This document shows positions 25,830-35,860 of a DNA stretch of 64,000 bases, piece by piece. Made by a program: the position numbers and the translations under genes. How positions within the stretch are numbered: the first letter of the stretch is position 1; every line of letters begins with the position of its first letter. The DNA comes from Piscicola geometra (taxonomy: Eukaryota; Annelida; Clitellata; Hirudinida; Piscicolidae), in NCBI GenBank assembly GCA_943735955.1, contig OX030957.1, positions 6,317,301 to 6,381,300 on the forward strand. The letters run 5' to 3'. Under the pieces are notes generated by a model. That model searched no databases, had not been told where the DNA came from, and was given only the letters and a program-made list of their open reading frames with translations.

Positions 25830-26288
25830 CTACTGGTGCTCACTTTATGAATGTGAGACCTGGACGCTTAACGCGGAAAAATAACGAAAGATTTGAATCT
25901 AAATGTCTCCGTTAACTCTACGGCACTTCTTACTTGAAGCACAGAACCAATTAATACGTTCATCAGATTACAACAGCAATGGTTGGAAAACAAGAACTTC
26001 TTTTACCAACTGTCGAAACGTCGAAAGTTGACTTGCTTTGGCTACGTCTTCAGGGACGATTCACTGTCCAAGACGGTGCTACAGGTCACGCTGCAAGGAA
26101 GTCGTTGTCGACGCCGTTAGAAAAAGTGCTGGATGGACAATGTGAAGGAGTGGACGTCTCTTCCTTTGAGCAGTCTTCTCAACGCTGCTAACAACAGAAC
26201 AGAATGGCGGACTATAGCTGCATTTTCTTCCTTTTTTTCCCCCTAACGACTTACTCAGTCCCGGGCATGATGATGATGATGATGAAAT
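25830..26288 (+). pseudogene. LINE reverse transcriptase 3' end with GAT tail (unit 2)
   Basis: Uninterrupted version of the fragment in unit 1. After the RRLRWFGHV-like block (KRRKLTCFGYVFRDD) comes an in-frame stop, then KKCWMDNVKEW and NRTEWRTIAAF, matching the usual K+RW.D.VKED and R..WR blocks at the C terminus of L2/CR1/RTE-type reverse transcriptases. The 3' end carries a GAT trinucleotide tail (26267-26285), typical of some L2/CR1-like LINEs. It is 5'-truncated and broken by stops and frameshifts, hence dead. Confidence 0.8.
26267..26285 (+). repeat. (GAT)n 3' tail of LINE
   Basis: ATGATGATGATGATGATGA directly after the LINE C-terminal remnant; present in unit 2 only. Confidence 0.85.
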
Positions 26289-28030
26289 TACTTTAAGTGG
26301 CAATTTAAACGCGATGAACACTTTTTGCACATTTTCAATGCAGATGTATCTGACGTGTGGAGAAAAGTTTGAATTTATTAAGAGCATCAGATTTTTTTCT
26401 AACTCGTACAACATAAAAATGGTCATTTCGCTTTTTTTTAATTCTTAAAATACTACCCGCAAAAATTCGAAGCATATGGCAGAAAAGTAAAAAGCCTTTT
26501 ATATTCAAGTTAAGTGTTATAAAATCTTAAACATTTTTCTGAACATTTATTTCTCTTAGTTTAGATCTTAAATATATCTGTTCATTTACTTTATTTCGAT
26601 TCGAATTTAAGTTCTGTAGTAAAAACAAACATCTAGTAATTGTTTTGCATTTTTAATTGCCTTCTTGCTACCATTCCTTGTATAAAACACATATATATTT
26701 TTATTAAAAGTTTTTTTTCCATAATTAGGAAAAATTTTAGTCTTGCAAAGAAAACCTTTAATGAATAAAAAACCTTTTATAATTTTCAGCATTTAAAAAT
26801 ACTACTTCAAATTAAGATATGTTGAAGAAAAAAAAGTTAAAAGAAAACTAATTTAATAGTTTGACAAAATTAGTATAAAAATGGTTATTTGATAAGCAAG
26901 TAATTTTTCAGTATACTCTAAAAATTCCAAATTAAAAGAATACTGAACATTTATTGAATAGATTAAAGTATTCATTTATAACGCAGTTTTCAGTTTATTG
27001 AAGTGTATGAAAGTTTTAAACCATTATTTGAATTTTTATTTATTAACCTAATTAAATATCTTTTCAGATATAATAAAGTTGTATTTTTGAAAATACAATT
27101 CTTAACGAAAAGTTACTTAAAATCATTTGAAAAGCACTAAAAATTACTCTATAGATAATTGAAGACAAGGCTTTTATGTATAAAGTAATGGAAAGCATTA
27201 ATAGGTCATTTTCCTTGGCTTGAGCATAATTAAGATTGATTGATGAATAATTTAGAAAGTGGATCATGAATAGATTCAATTTTGAATCTATTTATAAATA
27301 AATTTGGAAATCTATTGCTCTAAATTTTCAGTCTAATTTTTTTTCTTTGTTCCTTTTCAGAAAATATTTTCAACCAATTAAACACTGCAAGTACCAAATA
27401 ATTTTGAAAAGTCAATTAAGATTCTTCTATAAAAAAGTATTTTATAACAATTCTTTTACTTATTTGTTAACATCAAAATTATTGTATAAAAATATTGTTT
27501 AATTAAATATTTTACTTTTTTATTTTGAAATATATAAAAGTAAATATTACTAACTCAAATAGTTATAAATGTTTTTTGCTAAAATTACCACAGCCTTTTT
27601 GGAAAATATTAATTCAAAAAAAAGTCTTCAATTCATTGTGAGAAGCCTTCATTATTTCCAAGCGAAAAGCGTAAGATCATCAAATATTCAGCAAGGAAGG
27701 GCGGATGAGTATAATGACTCGCTCTCCTCCTTTTTGATTACTCTAATTTTATTTCTTTGCACTTTCTTCTCGATCCATTGATTGGACTTTACATCTGCCA
27801 TCATTACCACTTTCTTCTTTTCCCCTTCAGAGGAACCATTTATGACATAGTAGGATACAACTCCATTAGATTACAAAACATTCAGATTATCTTGAAAACA
27901 TTTTTAACTTCTAATTTTGCAAAATAACTCTTTAAAAAAGATTTCGAGCGCAACAAGCCATCACAAAAACCTGTTTTGAAATCAGGTGCAATGGCATTCT
28001 TTCTCTTTAATTTACATAAACTCATTGCTT

Positions 28031-28080
28031 TAGAAGCATGCCGCTTCTAGGCCTTTTGGGTTTACATTTTTGCAAACCCA
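28031..28080. other. Twin hairpin (unit 2)
   Basis: Same two stems as 18601-18650. The one substitution between the copies (CTTTTTGGG against CCTTTTGGG) lies in the spacer, so both stems are intact. Confidence 0.5.
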
Positions 28081-29119
28081 GTCCTTCTTAGTTTTGTAAT
28101 TTTTCTTTTTACAAATGATATTATATTAACGTAAAATGTATGAACACTTATAATAAGGAAAACAAAAAACAAATGACTTGTTGAAACCTAACGCGTCTGC
28201 ATGGCAATGATGTATTTTAGCTCTGGAACAGATGCTATCATTGTAATTGGTCTAAAAGCTCATTTTTGCTCACACCATTTTATAATTTTTACTTACATAA
28301 AACATTTTATGTGAGTTTTTTTGTGGGAGATATACTTTTTGCCGTATAATATTATTTGCAATAATGGCTTGTCTTATCAAGAGCATTTTATGTTTATGCC
28401 TAATAGTCACTTTTATAAAACTTTTTTATTATGTTATACATGAATAAAACAACTCAATGAAATGTATTGTTCAAGAAGCTACTCATAATTGTATTATATA
28501 GGCAGTGATGAGTTTTCTGAAATCGGTACTTTCACATCTTTCCGTTATTTGAAAAAAAGAATTAAGATAATTTATAAGTAAAATAATTACTAGAGGTTGT
28601 CTTATAGTTTAACACCTAGATAAATACTATTATCAAATTGTTTCTCATAATATATCTTTTTCAATTTTTATACAAAACTTTAATCTAGTATGACGCTCTA
28701 AGTGATTTTATCAAAACGCATTTCTTCAAATTTAAAATACATTCACATCGAGTTCATATTTCTAAAACTTTTGCGTGCATGCATCTGTAAGGTTTGAGTG
28801 CCCTTCAATAACGATAGTTCTGCAAAAATCCACTCATGGGAAGTTTGGTAATCAAAGAGATTCCAAAGACATTTCAAAATATATTATAAACTATTGTCTA
28901 AACTGGTAATATATGCTTTTAAAAGTTTTGGCCGTAATCTTTAAAGTCTAAATGATTTTTGAGTAGTCTAGAAACGAAAGAAATTTTAATTTTGTGGAGA
29001 GTGTAAGAAGATGGGTGAAAACAGTTTGGAAAAGTGTAAGTATAAACTGTAAAATAGTTTTAAAAAATCGTTATAAATGTGCATAAACGAAAGAGATTCC
29101 ATTGAAATAGCTCGTCTAC

Positions 29120-29615
29120 AGGGTTGAAAATTTTCAGTATTGGGTACAACGATTCAAAGCAATGTATCTCAAATGAGTAAAACAAGCAGGTAGAGAAGAA
29201 AAACAGGAATGATCTGCGAGAGAAAAAATTATTTAAAAAAAGGTTTATGATTGTAGTGCGATTAACAATGAGATAGTGGCATTGACTAAAAGACAAAAAC
29301 CAAAGTTGTAGGTAGAATAGATGAGGATGCTAAAATTTTCGTTAAGGGTTACAAGGTTATACAAGATAAGAAATGGGTATATCAGACTGACAGCGCAGGT
29401 AAAACGTTTTGATGACAAGGTGAGAAAAATACGAATGAGATGGCTAAGACAAGCGCAAAGAAAAAAAAGAAATGTATGGGAAAGACGCTGAAGATGAAAC
29501 CACTAACAACAAAAAATAGAAAAACTAAGAAAGAGTTTCATGGATTTTGTGAGAGAAGATAGGAAAGAAATGGGAGAAAAAATCCAGAAAATAGAAGCTC
29601 AAAGAAGAAAAAAGG
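29120..29615 (+). pseudogene. LINE reverse transcriptase C-terminal remnant (unit 2)
   Basis: Second copy of 19690-20190 by tandem duplication. It differs by a few substitutions and small indels, for example after the QAQR block. One indel breaks the frame that stays open to about 20130 in unit 1. Confidence 0.85.
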
Positions 29616-29963
29616 TTTGCTGCAACTATTTCTTATGAAATCAGCTAATTATATATAAAAATAGCGCTTTTTTCTTGTCTCTCCATATATGTACTCTAAG
29701 AATTGTGTGTTCTCTGTACACTTTCTGGTCCTACCTTTGTAGATAGTTAATTAAGAAAGCCAGAATAAAAAAATGACATTTTTTCAAGCGAAATAAAAAA
29801 GGAGTAAAAACTATCTCACACGAACAACGGAATTTGTTATCAGCTTTCTTGTTTCTATGACACACTGTCTTTGAATGTATTCTTGAAAAACGGGAAAAGA
29901 GATTAAAAACGAATATGATTACTTTTAAATTAAAAACGTAAAAGCTTAAAAAGCTCCTTTGTA

Positions 29964-32599
29964 AAACTAAAGTCATTGACGTTTCTTTTATGAAAATGAA
30001 GTGCCAGTTATATGACCGTATCTTGGAGGATTCGACGGACTCAAATTCTTTTTTCGACATGAAAAAACGATTTTTTAAGAAAAATGAATAAATATTAGTA
30101 ATTAAACTTCCAAATGAATAAAATAAATTTTCAAAACAAATGAATTTTCTAGTTTAGGTAACAATATAAATATTTCTATTTGCACTTAATATATGTAATA
30201 ATGTTATTTAATAATGAAAATAAATAAATTCTGTAAATTGGAAAAAAAATCACAGAAAGTAATATTCATATTTTAAATGAACGCAAAATTTCAGCTATCT
30301 TTGTAGAAATCTTAAAAGTAACTTCACTTTGCTCTTTGGAGCAGTAAATGTGCTTATAGGTAAAATTCATTTTTTTAAAGTTTTGTAAAATTGAAATTGG
30401 CATACCGAAGTTTGATGGAATTTCAAATAATGAAAATAAATTTCATGAATAATTATAAATCTTAATTTTTTTAAATAATTTCGTGATAACTCTTCAAATC
30501 AAGACACGATAACAATAAGTTTATGAAAATTTCTTTTTAACGATTTGATAATAATGATATTTAAGTTATTTATCAAAAATTTTTCAAATCGACTAAGATT
30601 GCAATTTTATATAGCATTCATTTATAAAGTTTTGTGACGTACAGTATCGTGAGCCCGTGAACCCCTTTGAGTGCAGATTTTCCACTTTCTGGTGTAAAGC
30701 GCAATAAAATATAAGAGTAATTTGAAATACTAAATACTTAACTGAAAAGATGTTTAAAGTCAAGCCTACCTATGGAGCTAATGTTTTTTTCATCCTACTT
30801 GATCTACTGTTTTATTGGATTTACTTGAGCAGTTTGCAATGTATGAACTACTGTTAGAGTTTACATAACGATTTACATACTGTAATTTTGTATAAGAAAA
30901 TTATATTTATATAGTGCAAAATCGAATAAAGGTGATTTGTGAGCAGTGGCAGGTGATATGGAATGTGGAAAAGTTTGAAAGTATGAAAATGCCGTAACAC
31001 ATTCTGTGCAATATTCGAGAGTATTTTTCATTTTTTTCGAGATTAAGTCTACCTTTTGTTTTTGTTAATAAGTAAAAAACTATAAATTATCATATAAATA
31101 TTTTTTATATGAAGTTGTTGCTTTAACAATTTATTATTCGAAGATGGATAAAAAACTAAAAGTCAAATAATTTACATTTTATGAAAATCAACTATTGAAT
31201 ACATCATATCAATCATAATGAAAGGCTTTCTCACATTGCCGGTGAAATGAACGATGGATGATACAACTTCTTTGGACAATCGTGACCTTTATTGGTATAA
31301 AAAAATTGTAATCAACATTTTTAACATAATCGAAATTGCTAATGATTCTGGAAAAAAACTGATAACTACGAATTAATGTAGTTTTTAAAATTTTTAAAAT
31401 ACTTTTTTTTATTAAAATATTTTTCATAATAAAATGTTTTGTCAGTCTAAGCGGACTTTGTTGTCAGTCTTTTTGATTTTGACGGCGAAGACCAAAAGAG
31501 CGACAGGGTTTTACCATGACTGTAGTATGCACAAAAGTTTATTCTAATTTTTCGTCAAACCATGATAAAATAGACTTCCGGAAAGTGAATTGTAAAGCTG
31601 ATTGAATCAAAGAATGATTCGAAAATAGCAAAAGCACTAAATGAATTCATGTATTTTCATTATTGTGCTGAAAGGAATAACTAAGTGATGAGCCGTCATC
31701 TTTATTTAAACATTTATTATTATTATTATTATTCTCTTTATTTGCTTTTTCGAAGTTTTCTTCCAGCTTTGACTTTCAGCGTTTACTCCAATTACTTTCT
31801 TTTGTCTCTTCGGCAAAGCTTTGACCAATGATAAATGTTAAGATCTAGGCAATTTCACAGTTTTTTTAAATTTATTTTTTTTACTTTTATTACTCTTTAA
31901 ATTGGTTTATTTTCTTTGAATGTCATTATTTTCTTTTTTTGTTTAATAATAGGCACGATAAAAATCTATTTCATAATAAGTTCTAAAAATATTTAATTTA
32001 TGCGAATATAAACTTCTCTTTGTTATTTTATTTTTATTAAAATCGATATTATGTAAAACTAAAATGATGCATGGTTCTCAGACTTAAAGTGAATAAAATA
32101 ATCGATGTAAGTTACACATAAAACTGCTATGTCAAAAAAATAATCAAAGTTTTCTCTGAACTTCTTTCCAAATTATGTTTCTTTACTTGTACTTTAGTTT
32201 TATATTTTATTGAATGAAATGCATTGTGTTGCATTAAATTCAATTTAACTACATTTACTTTTATTAAACTATATTTGTTTTGAGATTTTTCATTTCAGGC
32301 TTTTCAAAAGCATATTCCTTCTAGGAATTATTAAATTATCTTCTAAGCATTGAATTATTGAAAAGCTGGAAGATGTGACGTCAATTTTTTATTGATTCTT
32401 TTCTTAATATCTGGTCGGTTTGAACCATCTTGATCCTGATCTAAATAATATTTTCATTATTTCAAAATACAAAATAAGAATGGTTTTGAAATTCGTTTTG
32501 CTTTAGTCATTTTAATTGGAACATAATTTTTTATCACATTATCATATATTTTTCGAATAATTTCAATGTATCTTGTAGCATTTCATTTGTATTACAGAA
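29964..32599. other. AT-rich DNA right of the duplication
   Basis: No gene is supported. The segment begins at the right copy of the AAACTAAA microhomology. A GC-richer patch at 30645-30700 and a weak zinc-finger-like patch (31209-31290) are the only features; the rest is A/T runs. Confidence 0.4.
31209..31290 (-). pseudogene. Possible C2H2 zinc finger relic
   Basis: Minus-strand reading IIHRSFHRQCEKAFHYD resembles the end of one C2H2 finger (H...H), a degraded linker and the start of the next (CEKAF.Y). Shifting frame just upstream gives HDCPKK, which would supply the earlier cysteine. No complete finger is present. It could be a relic of a zinc-finger gene or coincidence. Confidence 0.2.
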
Positions 32600-32715
32600 T
32601 TTACCCAACACACACTTGAGCAGGTCCTAATGTACGTCGCAAGCATGATGCCAAACTTAGATGCTTTTAGGGCGATTTTTTTAAAATTAATAATTTATTT
32701 AAAAAAAATTTAATG
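32600..32715 (+). CDS. Exon-like ORF, unknown product
   Basis: The acceptor TTTGTATTACAG ends at 32599. The following frame is open for about 38 codons (starting FTQHTLEQVLMYVASMMPNL) and closes in AT-rich sequence. Only this frame is open and its first 75 bp are markedly GC-richer. The HTLEQ pattern slightly recalls MAPEG-family membrane proteins (NTLEQ), but that is a weak match. No convincing donor was found, so it would have to be a terminal exon or a relic. Confidence 0.22.
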
Positions 32716-33246
32716 TAATTTAATTTTCAAGTTTTAATGAAAATGATTAACTAAAGCTAGAAACGGATTTTGATTTTTTTCAAACCATTTATGTTTTATT
32801 TAAACAGTCTCAAAACAAACTTATAGCTTTTCGTATGGTTTAAATTATTTTATTTTATTTTTATAGATCTCAGTATTTCTATTTTAAAATTTTAATTTAA
32901 GTTTTTAAATATTTTTTTATAACCAATAAATAGAGTTAAACCTTTTTCGTTGTGATTCAATGTACGAACTTGCGAATGCTTAGTCTCAAAAGAAAAACGT
33001 GAAAAGAAAGCAAATTCACTAAACAACGATGGTAATTTAAATAAATAATTATTTATCATTGTTTAAAAATAATTTAGAAATTTTTATAACAGGAATATGC
33101 CAAAAATAGTTCTTATGTTTAATTCTTGTTCAATAATCTATTTAGAAAGAAAAAAACTGTATGAAAAGTAAAAAAAATTTTGAAAAAAATAATTTGATTA
33201 AATTATTTTTTAAAAATGTTTTTATGTTACATTGAACTTTATTTTA

Positions 33247-33390
33247 TCATACTTTATTGTGCCACCCACTTCGGCAAACACACCCGCTTATTAAATCATC
33301 ATTCAAACAACGACCCTCGAGACAAAGCGCCCTTATATTGGTGTTTGGGCATTGGCAAACCATACACGCAGTAGAATCATCGATCATCCT
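33247..33390 (-). CDS. Cysteine-rich, EGF-like exon or fragment
   Basis: The minus strand is open for 47 codons between stops and holds seven cysteines. The core reads VCQCPNTNIRALCLEGRC, followed by a GCVCRSGW segment. The spacing C-x4-C-x9-C-x-C-x2-G-W matches the second half of an EGF-like domain (C-x-C-x2-G-aromatic), as in extracellular or secreted proteins. The final EGF cysteine is absent, because TGA follows WHNKV. A possible donor (AGTGG|GTGGCA, exon end 33266) would let the domain continue in another exon. The acceptor side is unclear: a TAG stop precedes AGGATG, and the DNA upstream is GAT/GTG-rich. The plus-strand ORF over the same DNA is a shadow. Confidence 0.38.
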   Translation of the reverse strand, partial: RMIDDSTACMVCQCPNTNIRALCLEGRCLNDDLISGCVCRSGWHNKV

Positions 33391-33559
33391 CTATCGTTAT
33401 CACGACCATAATTATCAGCGCCGTCACTACCATAGTTTTACTCGGCTCATCACTATAATGATCCACTTTCTAATTTCTTTTATCAACAACGTCACCACGA
33501 TTGCTTCAGTAATCAACATAATTCCAACAGTCTTTTTAGTTTTCATTACGAACTATTAA

Positions 33560-35230
33560 CCTTCAACTCATACTTCCTATTTCTTGACTTTTTCAAGTAA
33601 TTCGTTTTTTAAATAATAACCTTACATTATTTTGTCACACCTGTACGACTAACGGCACCTTTAAATATTTTATAATCTCATCATTGCTTCTTATTTTATC
33701 TTGTAAACACACAAGAGTCAAGATAAACCACAAGACGTTTGGAAGACAAAAGCAATACAAAGGCTGTTCAATCGATATGCACAGGCATACACCATTAAAC
33801 GTCTTTCCATATACTAACCTTCAAAATTTGAATTTAAAGGTTTTTTACGTTAGTTTTTACTTTTCTAGAAAGACATGTCACGCCTATTTAGAAAATCTAA
33901 AAAGGCAAAGACTTTTTTCTATAAAGAACTTTTTGCAAACGTCTTTTGAGCCCTTTTCAGTTTCAATGGACTCATGGATTAGGTGTTAGTTTTTTCATTA
34001 GTTCGATCGTTTAGTGTTTTTAATGAATGTTCAGTTTATAATTCAGTATTATGCCAAATTTTATAGTTTATCATCTGGTAGTTAACAGTACTTATTTATT
34101 ACTTGTTTGAGATGGTTAGATTTCCAATTTATGAACTTTGAAGCTTTTCTACAATTTTTCTGTTTCTTTAGTTTAAAATAAAAAAATTAAAACTTGTTAA
34201 TTTTTGTCTATTCAAGTCTAAATGGTTCTATCGCTCACTATTAATGTTTTACAGTATTTCAAAATATTTCAGAAAATACTTTTCTGAAAAAGTATTTATT
34301 CTTAAAAAAATTGAACTTATTTATTTCAACTTTCATTTTATTTATTTCAACTTTTGCAGTTCAGCGTTCACTACAAAACACCATGTTTGAGCATATCAAA
34401 TTATTTTTCTTCAGTTAATTTAAATTATTTATTTTTTAAATTTAAATTATTTCATTTGAACCAAATAATATATTAACATATATTAATACTATATTATTGC
34501 ATAGAGAGAAAACTTAGTTAAACAAACGAAAGATTTGATTGAAGTACCATCAATCAATCACCACATTACAGAAATATTGTCGTGTCTGTTTATTGGATTT
34601 CAGTTACGCTTGGGGCAATCTTTATTTGGTGGACACTTTTAATAAAAGTTATGAATGATTAATTTCAGTTTTCACAATTGAAATCATATCTGCTTAATAT
34701 TTAAAGTTTTAAAAACTAAGATAATAGAGACGAAAAGTTGATTAGTAATGATTTTCGGTTTGTTTTCAGATGACACAAAAAATGTATACACGACATTTGA
34801 AAAATATGTTTTTAAATACACAACTTGTAATTTTTTTTAAATCATGTAAAATTGAAAAAAAAATTTTTTTTTAATCATAAAAAGGACAGTATTTCGATTG
34901 ATTTGCCTCCAAATGAACTCTCACAAGTAGCTGTCCACTAAAGATCGGCGTATGGCCGCATTGGCGCTCATTCAATCGCTTGTCAAAGTGCCAAAGAGCT
35001 TTAGTGCGTTTTATTCAAATTTTGGTCATTGTATTCACCAGGATTCTGTATGATTAACCGGTTTGATTGATCATATTGACAGTTTTTACTTTTGAATTTG
35101 AATTTATATTCATTTTATTTATATACTTTAAAATTAGAGTCAAAATCGTAAGAAAACTTAGTTTTAACTGAAGTAATTAATTTCAATTTTTATTTGTATT
35201 TCAATTATGAATTTTTAAATTTACTTCAAT
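33560..35230. other. AT-rich DNA, no supported gene
   Basis: A plus-strand ORF at 33684-33989 is hydrophilic but has no recognisable motif or splice context. 34577-34660 is open in two frames, one strongly hydrophobic. Nothing else was seen. Confidence 0.35.
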
Positions 35231-35235
35231 TTCAA

Positions 35236-35525
35236 TTGAATTTAATCGAAACAGCCAACAATGCTGTCGGAAACCTTCTTGCACCTGCTTGCCATCATCT
35301 CTTTTTCAATGCTGCTGCATTGTTTTTCAATCCACGCTTTCTTGGGTTCTTTCATTTCTTCTTTTCACTTCCTGGTATGCTTTTAAGTACTTCAACCCGA
35401 AATCACATTTTTTTGTGTGTTTCAGGTTTCTTTTTTTGTCGCAGAGTTCCATGATTCCTATAGGCATCCATGCCTTCTTTGTGTCTTCTGCCTAAAACCT
35501 TTTCCGCCGGTGAGAGCTTTTAGAC
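35236..35525 (-). pseudogene. LINE fragment: region between endonuclease and reverse transcriptase
   Basis: Minus-strand readings, joined by frameshifts, are EKVLGRRHKKAWMPIGIMEL, then CDKKRNLKHTKK, then AYQEVKRR, then EPKKAWIEKQCSSIEKEM, then KKVSDSIVG. This order fits the linker of RTE/CR1-type LINE proteins (EK.LG.....K.W.....L...RR ... +REAK..WL...C.EIE ... KK+.E), upstream of the catalytic domain. The element is frame-shifted and truncated at both sides, so it is a dead fragment. The pyrimidine-rich plus-strand ORFs here are its shadows. Confidence 0.6.
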
Positions 35526-35749
35526 ATTGATGCTGATTTTCAAGGGTTTTATTTTATACAGGTTAAATTTTTTTGAACCTGCCATCTATCTGGGATTTTA
35601 AAGTTTCTTTCACTAATGTGGAACCATTTAAGTACATATCCAGTTAATTGATTTTGAGAAGTTTTAAATTTGTAATTATATAGTTTAAAAAACCATCTAG
35701 CATCCTAACAAAATCTTTTATTCAAGTGGGTTTATTCAAAATGCTTTAG

Positions 35750-35860
35750 GCGAGTGATAGCGCTCATGAAATGAGAAATTATGAAAGATTTAATGTTGAT
35801 AACATTGGAACTGCCCTAGGTATTGTTCAGCTGGTAGTATCATTTTATTATATTCTTTAA
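35750..35860 (+). CDS. Candidate terminal exon, SWEET/MtN3-like transmembrane segment
   Basis: The acceptor CAAAATGCTTTAG ends at 35749 and is followed by 36 codons and TAA; only this frame is open. The peptide contains NYERFNVDNIGTALGIVQLV followed by VSFYYIL. It resembles the last transmembrane helix of SWEET (MtN3/saliva) sugar transporters, whose consensus there is roughly PN.IG..LG..QL.L...Y. SWEET proteins are seven-helix sugar facilitators. An AATAAA signal lies 48 nt after the stop (35908-35913), as expected for a last exon. No earlier SWEET exon was found in the window, and the 36-codon length makes the match suggestive only; it could be a relic. Confidence 0.33.
   Translation, partial: ASDSAHEMRNYERFNVDNIGTALGIVQLVVSFYYIL

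Larger units (their letters stand above)
20536..29963. repeat. Tandem duplication unit 2 (9428 bp)
   Basis: Head-to-tail copy of 10855-20535. It is shorter by 253 bp, almost all explained by the transposon swap (222 bp here against 461 bp in unit 1). It keeps the uninterrupted LINE 3' end, so at that point it shows the older arrangement. After 29963 the sequence no longer matches unit 1. Confidence 0.95.

Noticed and set aside
25979..26191. Plus-strand ORF starting MVGKQELLLPTVETS
   Set aside because: Off-frame reading of the LINE remnant; the true reading is the adjacent frame with KRRKLTCFGYV.
30648..30700. TACAGTATCGTGAGCCCGTG, similar in shape to a Tc1/mariner end
   Set aside because: No matching inverted end and no TA-flanked element of sensible size could be found nearby.
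33257..33559. 100-codon plus-strand ORF
   Set aside because: CAT/CAC-rich composition with no motif, while the opposite strand shows an EGF-like cysteine pattern.
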